Counted from the first letter of the stretch, positions 18,653-28,294 are shown. The stretch: 64,000 nt of DNA from Nitrospirota bacterium (GCA_021785195.1 JAJYGC010000002.1:86555-150554), one strand, 5' to 3'. The notes: generated by a model from the letters alone, not told the origin. A program made the numbers and translations.

Positions 18653-18698
18653 ATTCGACCGATTTTCAATCAATATTCAGTTAGAGGTCACGCTTGTC

Positions 18699-19004
18699 AT
18701 GACATTCAGCCCAGCTGAACACGTCAAGGAAGCAATCCGGGTCTCTGGAACAGTACAGGGTGTCGGGTTCAGGGCTTTTGTCCAAAAAAAGGCATTGCAG
18801 CACTCCCTTTTCGGTTATGTGGAAAACCATCCCGACGGAACTGTCTATCTTGAGGTCTCGGGCCCTTCCGAAGCGCTCGAATCGTTTGTCCGTGCTCTTT
18901 GGACTGGTCCTTCTCCCGTCGCCAAGGTCGAAAATGTCGAGCGATCGAGGTTTGTGGGAAAAGTTTCTGCCCATGATTCCTCCTTTGAAATCCGGCGTGC
19001 CTGA
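18699..19004 (+). CDS. acyP: Acylphosphatase
   Basis: 101 residues, the usual size. The active-site block VSGTVQGVGFRAFVQKKA contains the catalytic Arg and phosphate-binding loop, and GYVENHPDGTVYLEVSG carries the catalytic Asn. It hydrolyses acyl phosphates in the cytoplasm. The chain has about ten extra residues before the fold. The ATG start has AGAGG 11 bases upstream. The gene lies between the tandem repeats and the sigma-APRT gene, 25 bases before the latter. Confidence 0.92.
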   Translation: MTFSPAEHVKEAIRVSGTVQGVGFRAFVQKKALQHSLFGYVENHPDGTVYLEVSGPSEALESFVRALWTGPSPVAKVENVERSRFVGKVSAHDSSFEIRRA

Positions 19005-19029
19005 ATGAAGTAATTCATTTGTCATTGGA

Positions 19030-20535
19030 TTGGGGTTGTCGATGAACAATGATTCCCCTGACAGCGAGTTTCCCTGGCAGTTGTCGCCCTCATCACCCGA
19101 AGATGAAGATCTGCAGTCCTTTGCCGACAAGCAAGGAGACGAGCGGTCGTCCGCGAATGGGGATGACCAGCTTTCCGCCCTCGGTGCCTACCTGAAAAAA
19201 CTTCAGAAATCCCATCTCCTCACCGCGGAAGAGGAACAGTCCATTGCCCGCAGGATCCAGAAGGGTGATGAATCAGCCCGTCAGATGATGATCCAGTCCA
19301 ATCTCAGGTTGGTTGTTTCGATTGCCAAACGGTACATCGGAAGGGGACTGCTCCTTGAGGACCTGATCGAGGAGGGGAATCTGGGCCTGATGAAAGCGGT
19401 TTCCAAATTCGATCCCGAAAAGGGATTCCGCTTCAGCACCTATTCCTCGTGGTGGATCCGGCAATCCATCGAACGGGCAATCATCAATCAGGGGCACACG
19501 ATTCGCCTTCCTGTTCACATGATGGAGAAGGTAAACTCCTATCTGAACACGATGGAACGGATGATCTCCGATGGGGAGTTCCCTGTCCAGGAGGAAATTG
19601 CCCGGAAGAACAAATTGAAGTTGAAGGATATCCATGAAATACAAGCACTTCTGAAAAATACGGTGTCCCTTGACACCCCGATCGGCGATCGGGAAGACAG
19701 CACGTTGAAGGACATTATCGTGGATAGTACGAATATTTCGCCCATCGTGTTGATTGAGGCCCGTGAAGAACGCCATTTGCTGATGGAAAGCCTTTCGATC
19801 CTGAAAGAGAAAGAACGCCGGGTTCTGGACATGCGGTTCGGGTTGGAAGGGGAAGGGAGCGAAGACGGGATGACCCTTGAGGCCATTGGCCAGAAATTGG
19901 GGGTCACCCGGGAACGGGTTCGCCAGATCGAGGGTTCGGCCCTGGCAAAGATGCGGGCATACATGGAAGATCCGAGCGAGTTTCGGAAAAAGCACAAATG
20001 GAGGGAGACGCATAGCATGGACTTTAATCGATGGGTACGCCAGATTTCAGATTTTCCGAAAAAAGGGATTCTCTTTTACGACCTGATGCCTCTTTTCGGG
20101 GAGCCCTCCGCATTTCACGCCTTGATTGATGCCATGGTTGAGTCGTACCGGGAGATGGGGATCAGCAAGGTCGTGGGAATCGAAGCCCGGGGGTTCATTC
20201 TTGGCGCCCCAATCGCCGATCGCCTAAAAGCGGGATTTGTTCCGATCCGGAAGAAGGGAAAGCTTCCGGGAGAGGTGCATGAGGTCAGTTACAGCCTTGA
20301 ATATGGGACAGATACAATGGCGATACACCGTGGGGCCATCCTTCCGGGGGAACGGGTCCTTCTGGTGGATGATCTCCTCGCAACGGGTGGAACCGCCCGA
20401 GCCGCGGTTGACCTGATCCGGAAAGATGGGGGGCAGCTAGCGGGCACCCAGTTTGTGGCGGAACTGATCGGACTCGGCGGTCGGGAAAGGCTGGGCCAGG
20501 AATCGGTTCGCTCCATCCTGACTTACGAGGTTTGA
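19030..20535 (+). CDS. Sigma-70 family factor fused in frame to adenine phosphoribosyltransferase
   Basis: One uninterrupted 501-residue frame. Residues 1 to about 325 are a group 1/2 sigma factor: region 1.2 (ALGAYLKKLQKSHLLT), region 2 with LEDLIEEGNLGLMKAVSKFD and FSTYSSWWIRQSIERAI, and region 4.2 with GVTRERVRQIEGSALAKMR. Residues 330-501 are a complete APRT: DFPKKGILFYDLMPL, VGIEARGFILGAPIA and the PRPP loop VLLVDDLLATGGTARAA. The sigma part resembles RpoS-like factors in size and lacks a long region 1.1. No stop lies between the parts, but GGAGGGAG (20000-20007) precedes ATG 20017, exactly the expected APRT start, so a separate APRT may also be made. ATG 19042 is an alternative start. 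Confidence 0.9.
   Translation: MGLSMNNDSPDSEFPWQLSPSSPEDEDLQSFADKQGDERSSANGDDQLSALGAYLKKLQKSHLLTAEEEQSIARRIQKGDESARQMMIQSNLRLVVSIAKRYIGRGLLLEDLIEEGNLGLMKAVSKFDPEKGFRFSTYSSWWIRQSIERAIINQGHTIRLPVHMMEKVNSYLNTMERMISDGEFPVQEEIARKNKLKLKDIHEIQALLKNTVSLDTPIGDREDSTLKDIIVDSTNISPIVLIEAREERHLLMESLSILKEKERRVLDMRFGLEGEGSEDGMTLEAIGQKLGVTRERVRQIEGSALAKMRAYMEDPSEFRKKHKWRETHSMDFNRWVRQISDFPKKGILFYDLMPLFGEPSAFHALIDAMVESYREMGISKVVGIEARGFILGAPIADRLKAGFVPIRKKGKLPGEVHEVSYSLEYGTDTMAIHRGAILPGERVLLVDDLLATGGTARAAVDLIRKDGGQLAGTQFVAELIGLGGRERLGQESVRSILTYEV
20000..20019 (+). promoter_or_regulatory. apt: Internal ribosome-binding site and start codon for free APRT
   Basis: GGAGGGAG at 20000-20007 is followed nine bases later by ATG 20017, giving a 172-residue protein beginning MDFNRWVRQISDFP, the normal beginning and length of APRT. 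The site is stronger than that of most starts in the window. It suggests the APRT half is also translated alone, or that the fusion arose by recent loss of the sigma stop codon. Confidence 0.65.
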
Positions 20536-20537
20536 CC

Positions 20538-20840
20538 ATGTCCCCTGAGTCGAATGACCCGCTCTTTACTGTTTTGATCCAGTATCTGCGTCCTCTCGAA
20601 GAGGTCAACAAGGTCATGGAGGAGCACCGGGCGTACCTGGATGTGATCCTTCAGCAAGGATCCCTATTGGCGGCGGGTCCCATGGTTCCCCGTACGGGCG
20701 GGATCCTCTGGATGAAGGCGAAAAGCAAATCCGAGATCGAACGAATCGTTCAGGAAGACCCTTATGCCAGGACGGGTGTCGCTGCGTTCCAGATCCTCGA
20801 GTTTGAACCCAAAAAGCTGGTATCCGGTCTTCACTCCTGA
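20538..20840 (+). CDS. YciI family protein
   Basis: 100 residues of the small dimeric alpha/beta-barrel YciI-like family: FTVLIQYLRPLEEV, EHRAYLDVILQQGSLLAAGP and DPYARTGVAAFQILEF. The His and Asp of the conserved H-R-x-Y-L and DP motifs are present. Family members are small enzymes or domains of unclear reaction. ATG 20538 follows the APRT stop by two bases and has GAGG at 20527-20530, so it is probably in the same operon as the sigma-APRT gene. Confidence 0.82.
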   Translation: MSPESNDPLFTVLIQYLRPLEEVNKVMEEHRAYLDVILQQGSLLAAGPMVPRTGGILWMKAKSKSEIERIVQEDPYARTGVAAFQILEFEPKKLVSGLHS

Positions 20841-20853
20841 TTTGGCGGGGGGG

Positions 20854-22989
20854 CTACCCAACCGTTCCCCAAGGGGAAGAAGCTTCTGAAGCGGGGAGAT
20901 CCATGAAGAACTCGAAACGGTTTCCCCCCATCCGCTTGGCTTCATACATGGCCAGGTCGGCCTGGTGAATGAGATCCTTGGGGTCATTCACCGGGTCGTT
21001 GGGGTAAAGGGACACTCCGATGCTGGCTCGGAGGAAGACCTTGTTGACTCCTTCCCCGAAAGGGGCGCTGATTGAGAGAAGAATCCGATCCAGAATTTTC
21101 TCCAGGACGAGTCGGTTTCCGATGCCGGGCAACAAACAGACAAACTCGTCCCCTCCAAGTCTTCCAACAACGTCCCCCCTTCGAAGGACAGACTCCAACC
21201 GGTCGGAAATGACCTCAAGAATTTTGTCTCCCACCTCATGCCCAAACTGGTCGTTGACCGGCTTGAACCCGTCCAGGTCGATGAAGCAGACGGCGATCCC
21301 GGTGTTGATTCGGTCGGTTCTCGCAATCTCTTTCTCCAGGAGCAGGTTGAGGAGAAATCTATTGGGGAGACCGGTCAGGGTGTCATAGAACGCCCATTGC
21401 TGAAGCCTGAGTTCCTTGGCCTTTCGGTCGGTGATGTCGGTCAGGACGGCAATGTAATGGGTGATGGATCCATCGTCCTGTCGTACCGGAGTGATCCTTA
21501 ATTCGGTGGTATAGTCCGTTCCATCCATTTTTTTGTCAGTCACCTCTCCAGAAAACTCGGAACCATTTTGGACGCATTGCCGAAGGCGATGGTAAAACTC
21601 GGTCTGACTCAAGTCGGCCTGCGCCAGAGAGGTTCGCCCCACAGAGTCGAACTGCAAAAAACCTGTCAACTCCTCAAAGGCCGCATTGGACCATTCGATC
21701 CGGCCATTTCGATCCGCAATGAGCATGGGGGTCAGCGAAGCTCTCATGGCAGAGAGTTGCATGCGACTTCGTTCCATTTCGTCATGCCGGAGGAGGGAAA
21801 TTCCGATTCGTTCTGCAAAAAGGTGGAGTTGATTCAGTTTTCGGGGAGAGCAATTCTCCGTTCCGAACAGGAGAAGAAAATCTTGTCGGAGCCTGGGATA
21901 TGGATTGAGTCCAATGATCCGGCCGATCAACTCCGGTCTGGACAGAAGGGAGTCAAAGGGAAGGAGCACTGAGGGGGGCAGCGTTTCGGACGGGCCCCTG
22001 AAGCTTTGGAAGAGTTCCAGTAGTTGGCTCTGGAAGGAGATCTCTTCCTTGAGCAGGGATTTGAACCGTTCTGTCAACGTAGGGGTGATTCCAGACAGGG
22101 AGATGAGGGCCGGACTCTTCCCGGAGGGCTCCAATCGGAGAAAACAGCATAAGGAAAGAGGGAGTTTTTTGAGAAGATGTTCGGAGACCTCATTCAGGAT
22201 GGTCGACAGGTTCACCTGATTCAGAAGTTGTCGATCTGTTTTTTGTTCGAGAAGGGATAGCTCTTTTATGAATTCTTCTTCTGGCTCCCCTGGCAAGTTG
22301 GTTTCCGATTGGTTCGACCGATCCCTGAAGGATATGATCATGGAGGTTTTTGGAAGGGATGGGGTTTCCTGTATGGAAACCATGTTCAGGTTGACCGGGA
22401 GGAGTTCACCATTTTTTTTCCTGAGGAACACTTTCTGGTCCTGAAGGGGTGCCCCTGATTGCAACGGTTCTAGTTCAAGGTGGGCTCCAGCGCCATCATG
22501 GACCAGTGACCCGAACAGGAGTCCCGAGAGTGAGGCCTTTTTATAGCCAAGAAGCTTTTCTGACATCGGAGTCGCATACAGGATTCGACCCTCCGGATCG
22601 AGTTCCAGAAGACCTTCGTTCAATCCTTCCTGTGTTCGCTCATAAAGGTGTCCCTTATGTGAAAGATCCTGGATTTTCTCCACCATGCCGGGTAATCCGC
22701 TGATCTTCCCCTCGGCCCTCCTCGTTCCATCGGGTTCGATCTTGCCCTGGACTGACAGGGTCATCGGGGGGGATCCCGCCATGATGAGAAGGGGGACGGA
22801 AAAGCCTTTGTCAGGGTTGGAGCGAAGGTTCCTTTGAATGGTTTTCCAGTGTTCGGTTCCAAGGAAATTCTTCACGGAGATGGGGGTGTTGCTTACGATC
22901 GCGGCCGGTTGACCTCCGGGGAGGATTTGACCGGAATCCGGATCGAAAATGAAACGGCATCCTTCTTCGAAAAAACCATCCAGGGGCAT
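20854..22989 (-). CDS. PAS/GGDEF diguanylate cyclase
   Basis: 711 residues without clear membrane helices. A PAS domain near 115-230 (LLELDPEGRILYATPMSEKLLGY) is followed by a GAF-like stretch (about 250-410), then a second PAS with PAC (MLIADRNGRIEWSNAAFEELTGF; about 425-540), then a GGDEF domain beginning DTLTGLPNRFLL. The active site RLGGDEFV is intact, and RRGD five residues before it is the RxxD inhibitory site for c-di-GMP. No EAL domain. It should make c-di-GMP in response to a cytoplasmic signal. The start ATG has GGAGGAGG upstream. It converges with yciI, 13 bases apart. Confidence 0.93.
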   Translation of the reverse strand: MPLDGFFEEGCRFIFDPDSGQILPGGQPAAIVSNTPISVKNFLGTEHWKTIQRNLRSNPDKGFSVPLLIMAGSPPMTLSVQGKIEPDGTRRAEGKISGLPGMVEKIQDLSHKGHLYERTQEGLNEGLLELDPEGRILYATPMSEKLLGYKKASLSGLLFGSLVHDGAGAHLELEPLQSGAPLQDQKVFLRKKNGELLPVNLNMVSIQETPSLPKTSMIISFRDRSNQSETNLPGEPEEEFIKELSLLEQKTDRQLLNQVNLSTILNEVSEHLLKKLPLSLCCFLRLEPSGKSPALISLSGITPTLTERFKSLLKEEISFQSQLLELFQSFRGPSETLPPSVLLPFDSLLSRPELIGRIIGLNPYPRLRQDFLLLFGTENCSPRKLNQLHLFAERIGISLLRHDEMERSRMQLSAMRASLTPMLIADRNGRIEWSNAAFEELTGFLQFDSVGRTSLAQADLSQTEFYHRLRQCVQNGSEFSGEVTDKKMDGTDYTTELRITPVRQDDGSITHYIAVLTDITDRKAKELRLQQWAFYDTLTGLPNRFLLNLLLEKEIARTDRINTGIAVCFIDLDGFKPVNDQFGHEVGDKILEVISDRLESVLRRGDVVGRLGGDEFVCLLPGIGNRLVLEKILDRILLSISAPFGEGVNKVFLRASIGVSLYPNDPVNDPKDLIHQADLAMYEAKRMGGNRFEFFMDLPASEASSPWGTVG

Positions 22990-23229
22990 TCAGGACCTCC
23001 TCCAACACAATCATATGGTGAGGGGAGAGTACCGGCTGGCACTTCACCAGCCGTTCTGCATGTGGGCTCGCCAGATTCAGGCAACGAAGTGTCTATGTCC
23101 GTCAGGGAAGTTCCCTGGAAAGCCAGGAAAATGTGTCCCAGCACAGCCATGGGGGTTCACTGTAGCACACATATTCCGGGAGGAAGGGGGACGGTGGTCA
23201 CGGATTGGTTTGGTATTGGCCCCATCGGG

Positions 23230-23253
23230 GGGGGACCGAAGGGTCCCCCTTTT
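23230..23253 (-). terminator. GC-rich hairpin just after gltB
   Basis: GGGGGACC (23230-23237) pairs perfectly with GGTCCCCC (23242-23249) around a four-base loop. It lies 14 bases past the gltB stop on the minus strand, and on that strand its loop reads CTTC as in stable UUCG-type hairpins. The T-run (23250-23253) is on the plus-strand side, so intrinsic termination of gltB is likely but not proven. Confidence 0.5.
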
Positions 23254-23262
23254 AGGATGGAG

Positions 23263-26200
23263 TTACTCTGTGGAGACGGTCTGTTCGACTTGTTGGGCTT
23301 CGGGAATGATTCGGACAAAACGGCTGAACGGATCGGATTCCAGCAGCGAAAGGATCCATGCGGCTTCTTCCTCCTGGCCCGATGCGGAGATCTCGCCGTG
23401 GTATTCCCGAAGGAGTCGTTCAATATGTTGGGTGTCCTCAGGTTTGAGCTTCGTGATGACGACCCGGGAGCCTTTGGCGATGCGTCGCTTGATGGCCGGA
23501 AGATCAAAATTCCATTCGGGCTGCAACAGAAGGTAAACCGTCCCGCCGGTCATTCCGGCACAGATCCATGGTCCCGGATCCCCCAGAACGATGGCGCGCC
23601 CATTTGTCATATATTCAAAGGCAAAGCCCTTCATGTTGGCCCGGATTCCAAGATGGCCGACCCGGTCGTCCACTGGATGGGCTATCCGGCCCCCGATCAC
23701 GATCTCCGCCCCGGAAAGCCTGATTCCGGCGCGGGAATCCGTATCTCCCTGGATCAGGAATGTCCCTCCCTGCGCCCCATAAGCCAAGGATTTTCCAACC
23801 GATCCATCCACGAAGCGACCGGCCTCATTCCGGGATTTCAGAACCACAATCCGGCCGTTGATGGCCCCTTTCCCAACCCCATCCTGTGCGCCACCGGTGA
23901 TTCGGATCGTCATGTTTTCCTTCAGGAAGGAGCCCATGCCGTTTCCTGCAACAGATCCATGGTTGATGGATACGGTGACGGGGGGATGGCCGGGATATTC
24001 ACGATAAAGAACACCGGACAGATGGGTCCCGATATTGCGATCCATCGAGGAGGCGCCTTCGATCTTGACCGTGACGGAGGAAGGGCGCTTACGCAGTTCC
24101 CTGACCACTTCCTCGGTAATCTTTTCTGTCAGGGGAATGGCCGTATCGAAACCGATCCCGCAAAAACCTTCAGGTTCTATATTATAGGTCGATGGGTTCA
24201 GCATCGGGGTGAGGTCGATCCGGTCAAAATGTCGTGGCTGGATCAAGTATCCGGTCTGTCCCACGATCGATTGGGCCTTCCCAACCCCCAGCTCCCCAAC
24301 CAGGCGACGCAGGTCTTCTCCCATTCCCGTAAAGAAATGCACCAGCTGGCGAACGGAGAACTCGTAGTCCCGGGGGACGAAGCGCTTCAGCCCGTGGGCT
24401 TGGGCCTGCTCCTCCGTTTCGATCTGGGTGGCAATCCCGACATGGCAGGTGTCCATCTGGCATTCCCTGCAGATGGTGCAGCCGATTGCGACCATTGGAA
24501 GGGTTCCAAATCCGATCCGGTTTGCCCCCAGACACATGAGCTTCAGGGCGTCCACTGAAGATTTGACGCCCCCATCCGCCCAGATTTCGACATGGTCCCG
24601 AAGTCCGGCATACAGAAGAGCCCGATGCACTTCGGTCACGCCCAGTTCCACGGGGAGTCCAACGTATTTGAGGGCGTGGACCCTGGCGGCACCCGTTCCT
24701 CCATCAAATCCGCTGACAGTGATGATATCGGCCCCTGCCTTCGCAATACCGATCCCGATCGTTCCAACTCCAGGAATGACGGGAACCTTGACTGCCACCC
24801 GAGCCCGTGGGTTAGCCGTTTTCAGTTCATAGATGAGCTGGGCCAAGTCTTCGATCGAATAAAGGTCGTGGTTGTTGGAAGGGGAAATCAGGTCGACTCC
24901 CGGGGTCGCTCGACGGGCCTTGGCCACTTTCTGGGAGACTTTTTTTCCAGGAAGGTGGCCGCCTTCCCCCGGTTTTGCCCCCTGTCCGATCTTGATCTCC
25001 AGAATGTTGGATGAGTTGAGGAGCGCAATGTTGACACCAAACCTGCCGGAAGCGATCTGTTGCCCCCGTGTTTTGGGATATTTACCGAGCAGGTCCAGTA
25101 TTTCGCCGCCTTCTCCGTTCAGGCAGATGATGTTCATCTGATTGGCAGCTTCAGCGTACGCCCGGTAGGCCACTTCTCCCTGGGAACCAAAGGACATGGA
25201 GCTGATGATGAACGGATAGTTGTGCTCGCCCACTCCAAGATCCACCTGGTCGGCTGGAATTTTGTCCCCTTTGGAGACAAGGTCGAGAAGATGCCGCAAT
25301 GAAATGGGGTTTTCGGTTTCGATCTGGGTCAGTTTGTCCTGATATTTTGAATAGGGTTCCTTCTGGTTGGCGACATCTCCGGCAAGTTTCCAGACCTTTG
25401 GATAAAGGTGGTATGTCTTGGTCAGCTTGTCCCCCTTCTGACCCCAGAAGTAAGGCGAGCGAAGACGGGCATCCTGTTCGAGACGCTCAAGGGAAAGACC
25501 CACTTTCTCGCCCCCGAGGAAGTTCGGGGTCGCGAAGAGATCCTGAAGCTCAAGGCCAAGTCCAATGGACGAAAAGAGCCGGCCATACCCCCTCATTTCA
25601 TGAATGCCCATGGTCGAGATCACTTTCTCGATCCCCTTTTTCAAGGCCAGGAGAACGTTCTCGATCCGTTTTTCCCGATCTCCCTCGGCCATTGGCTCTC
25701 CCTTGAGCGTGGACAGGGATGTTTCGATGAGGAGATGGGGGTTGATGGCATCGGCCCCGATCGCGAAATAGAAGATGATGTCGTGGAGATTCCTGATGGA
25801 TCCCGCATGGGCGATGATGGAAAGGTTCCTTCGAAGGTTGGGGGTTCCATCCGGGACACGAGCCTTTCGGAGTGCGCGATCCACTGTGGCAACGGTCAAC
25901 GAAGGCTCGATCCAGTAATGGCCCTCCATGGTCGCGGCTGTATCGTCAACAATCAGGATTTCCGCGCCTTCCTCCGCATGCCGGATTGCTTCCTCTTCGA
26001 TCCGTTTCAGGGCTTCCCTGAGCACTTCCCCTTCCTTGAAAGTGGAAGAGATTGTCCTGATATGGTTGATCGGGAAGAACAGGGGGAGGTCTTCCAGAAG
26101 TTGTACCCCGTTCCGGGTGGCCAAGGATCGGTAGAGATCCCGATCAAGGGGAGGCGTGCCGATATGTCCCCCGACCAGGATTGGCATGGACAGATCCAGT

Positions 26201-27849
26201 CCCCTTGGGGTTTTGACAGTTTGACCGAAATAGGAGCGGGGTCCAAGGACGATCCGGGGAGAGAAATGCTCCATCTCCCGTTCACGGTCTATCGCGGGAT
26301 TGGTCACGACCGCTACCGATTCCTTGAAGAAATCCGGGATGTTCTGCCGTTCCTTGGAAAGAATGGCCAAAGGTCCGTCAAAACCCAGAGATCCAATGGG
26401 TTCTGCGTTGGTTTGGGCAAAAAAGTGAAGCATTTCGTGGTCGTCAGTTGAGAACCCAAAGGGATTCCAGAGCGATGAAACGGGCCTTGGCGTGGAGTAA
26501 GCCGTTTCCGAAAGCCCTAGGATCTGGTGGACGGATACCTGGTCGGCCCCTTTCGGAACGATGTAAGAGGGGATTTCCGGATGGAAGCGCTCCATAAACC
26601 GTTCATAAAGGCATTCCTGAATTTCCGGATACTCCAGGGTTCTGACCGAGCCTTCATTGAGAAGGAAGGCGATCTTTTCCCCAGGGGAAAAGGGCTTGGG
26701 CTGGGAGGTCATCTGACTTGACCGGATCACTCCCCGTTCGGAGGAGACGATAAACTGGTCCCGCGTTTCAAAAAGCCACATTGGCCGGAGACCCAATGCA
26801 TCGACCGAAAAGACGACCTCGTTTCCGTAGCGGGCGATAATGGCGGCTGGTCCCTGGGCAAGGGGTCCAAGGAATCGGCGGTAAAGGAAGTACATCTGGC
26901 GCCGGGACTCTTCAAGGCTTGATATGATGTGGGTGATGGGCGGAAAGACGATCTCCATGGCTTCCATGAGGGAGAAACCGAATTGCACCATCAGACCCTC
27001 GATTGTCCTGTCAAGATCCTGGGAATCGCTTCCCCCCTTGACGGGAGGGATTCCCAGCATGGCGGATTCCCGACGGAGTTTGTCGATGGTGTTGATTTCC
27101 CCGTTATGTCCCAGAACGGAAAACGGCTGGACGCGTTCGGTGACAGACAGTGTGTTGGTCGAGTAACGGCTGTGGGCGAGAACGACCCCCGATTTCAGGA
27201 GAGGATCCTTGAAGTCGAGGAATGTGTCCGCCAGGACGTAACTGGTTCCCTTCACCTTGTAGACCACGATGTCTGGAGAAAGGGATCCGATGTGGAGTTC
27301 CTTCTCCTTTTCCATGTCCACCTTGGCCCAGAATGCGGCAGTCCGGGCATCCTTTCCGGGCTTGGCGAGCAAGCCGACCTGCCAGAAAAGCGGTTCGGGT
27401 GTATTGGAGGCAGAGTGGGCAGGAATAACCTGTCCCTTCCTCAGACAAAGGATCTCAAACCCATTCTTCTCAAATTTTCGGGTCATGGTTTCACGGATCA
27501 TGCCTTCGGGCCCATGTGGCGTATAGACATGGGCGACCACAAAACGCGGATCCCGGGCAAGCTCAGGGTCTTTTTCTTCCTTGGCAAGCCAGCGATGCCA
27601 AAGGGTACGGGGAATGTCCATCTGGATCCCGCACCCGTCTCCCTCATTTCTGATCTGGCCTGCGCGGTGCTCCATCATCTGGAGTCCGGAAAGGGCCTGT
27701 TGAACGGTGGCGTGGGTTGCAATTCCATTTCGGGAAAGAACGGCGATGACCGCACAGGCATCATGTTCCTGGTCGGCAAAGGGACCGGTCAGTCCCTCAT
27801 TCCATGCGGGTGACCCGGAAGGGCCTATCTGGGAGTTTTTCATTTTCAC
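23263..27849 (-). CDS. gltB: Glutamate synthase, large subunit
   Basis: 1528 residues, full length. A class II glutamine amidotransferase domain follows a 31-residue propeptide, with Cys32 (EHDACAVIAV) as the probable nucleophile. The central domain, the FMN-binding synthase domain (ADIITVSGFDGGTGAAR), the cluster motif CTICRECQMDTCHVGIATQ and the C-terminal beta-helix (GAQDGVGKGAINGRIVV) all follow in order. It makes glutamate from glutamine and 2-oxoglutarate. No gltD small subunit is adjacent, so the electron donor (NADPH via a distant GltD, or ferredoxin) cannot be told. The start may be either of the first two ATGs. Confidence 0.96.
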   Translation of the reverse strand: MKMKNSQIGPSGSPAWNEGLTGPFADQEHDACAVIAVLSRNGIATHATVQQALSGLQMMEHRAGQIRNEGDGCGIQMDIPRTLWHRWLAKEEKDPELARDPRFVVAHVYTPHGPEGMIRETMTRKFEKNGFEILCLRKGQVIPAHSASNTPEPLFWQVGLLAKPGKDARTAAFWAKVDMEKEKELHIGSLSPDIVVYKVKGTSYVLADTFLDFKDPLLKSGVVLAHSRYSTNTLSVTERVQPFSVLGHNGEINTIDKLRRESAMLGIPPVKGGSDSQDLDRTIEGLMVQFGFSLMEAMEIVFPPITHIISSLEESRRQMYFLYRRFLGPLAQGPAAIIARYGNEVVFSVDALGLRPMWLFETRDQFIVSSERGVIRSSQMTSQPKPFSPGEKIAFLLNEGSVRTLEYPEIQECLYERFMERFHPEIPSYIVPKGADQVSVHQILGLSETAYSTPRPVSSLWNPFGFSTDDHEMLHFFAQTNAEPIGSLGFDGPLAILSKERQNIPDFFKESVAVVTNPAIDREREMEHFSPRIVLGPRSYFGQTVKTPRGLDLSMPILVGGHIGTPPLDRDLYRSLATRNGVQLLEDLPLFFPINHIRTISSTFKEGEVLREALKRIEEEAIRHAEEGAEILIVDDTAATMEGHYWIEPSLTVATVDRALRKARVPDGTPNLRRNLSIIAHAGSIRNLHDIIFYFAIGADAINPHLLIETSLSTLKGEPMAEGDREKRIENVLLALKKGIEKVISTMGIHEMRGYGRLFSSIGLGLELQDLFATPNFLGGEKVGLSLERLEQDARLRSPYFWGQKGDKLTKTYHLYPKVWKLAGDVANQKEPYSKYQDKLTQIETENPISLRHLLDLVSKGDKIPADQVDLGVGEHNYPFIISSMSFGSQGEVAYRAYAEAANQMNIICLNGEGGEILDLLGKYPKTRGQQIASGRFGVNIALLNSSNILEIKIGQGAKPGEGGHLPGKKVSQKVAKARRATPGVDLISPSNNHDLYSIEDLAQLIYELKTANPRARVAVKVPVIPGVGTIGIGIAKAGADIITVSGFDGGTGAARVHALKYVGLPVELGVTEVHRALLYAGLRDHVEIWADGGVKSSVDALKLMCLGANRIGFGTLPMVAIGCTICRECQMDTCHVGIATQIETEEQAQAHGLKRFVPRDYEFSVRQLVHFFTGMGEDLRRLVGELGVGKAQSIVGQTGYLIQPRHFDRIDLTPMLNPSTYNIEPEGFCGIGFDTAIPLTEKITEEVVRELRKRPSSVTVKIEGASSMDRNIGTHLSGVLYREYPGHPPVTVSINHGSVAGNGMGSFLKENMTIRITGGAQDGVGKGAINGRIVVLKSRNEAGRFVDGSVGKSLAYGAQGGTFLIQGDTDSRAGIRLSGAEIVIGGRIAHPVDDRVGHLGIRANMKGFAFEYMTNGRAIVLGDPGPWICAGMTGGTVYLLLQPEWNFDLPAIKRRIAKGSRVVITKLKPEDTQHIERLLREYHGEISASGQEEEAAWILSLLESDPFSRFVRIIPEAQQVEQTVSTE

Positions 27850-28294
27850 CTTGGAAAATCTGTCGTTACTTTAGATGGCTGGAGTAGGCCGGATGGACCG
27901 ACCCGACCCGTGTCCGGAGAGCTTTTGGGCCCGTCAATCCGCACGAAGGTCCGATGGATGAGATTCCCTCATCCATCTTCAGGTAGTAAAAATGAATTAT
28001 ATCGGACATTTTGACGGGCTTTCAAGGGAAAATAGGGAGATGGGTTTGAAAGGACATTGTCACTTCGGTACTCAGATCTCCTGAAGGAGGGGTGATAGTC
28101 TGTATTCTCATTGAATGGAGTGCAATTCCTTTCTCTCCATGAATCCCGGCTGACCTCAAGGTGCCGTTTTCCGAAACAGGTTCCTGGAGTCTGCACCATT
28201 GCCAAAAAGGGGGTATAGTTAAGGAGCGAGGTTTAAGGGAGCGGGTTTGGCAAGAGGTTGGCTTATGGAAGGTTTTCCCCGTCAGGAGGCTAAC
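27850..28294. other. Divergent intergenic region between gltB and an orphan gene
   Basis: About 445 bases with no convincing gene. It contains the perfect hairpin at 27953-27977. The second half is AT-richer than the flanks and continues so into the orphan gene, marking the beginning of an accessory patch. Confidence 0.55.
27953..27977. repeat. Perfect 10-bp inverted repeat upstream of gltB
   Basis: GATGGATGAG (27953-27962) and CTCATCCATC (27968-27977) are exact inverted copies around a 5-base loop. The repeat sits about 104 bases before the gltB start. It could be a regulator site for nitrogen metabolism or a leader hairpin; no T-run follows on either strand. Confidence 0.7.

Noticed and set aside
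22834..24558. A 574-codon plus-strand frame across the gltB end and the diguanylate cyclase start
   Set aside because: It lies opposite two well-supported genes; the protein is Gly/Pro/Asp-rich, with no family motif.
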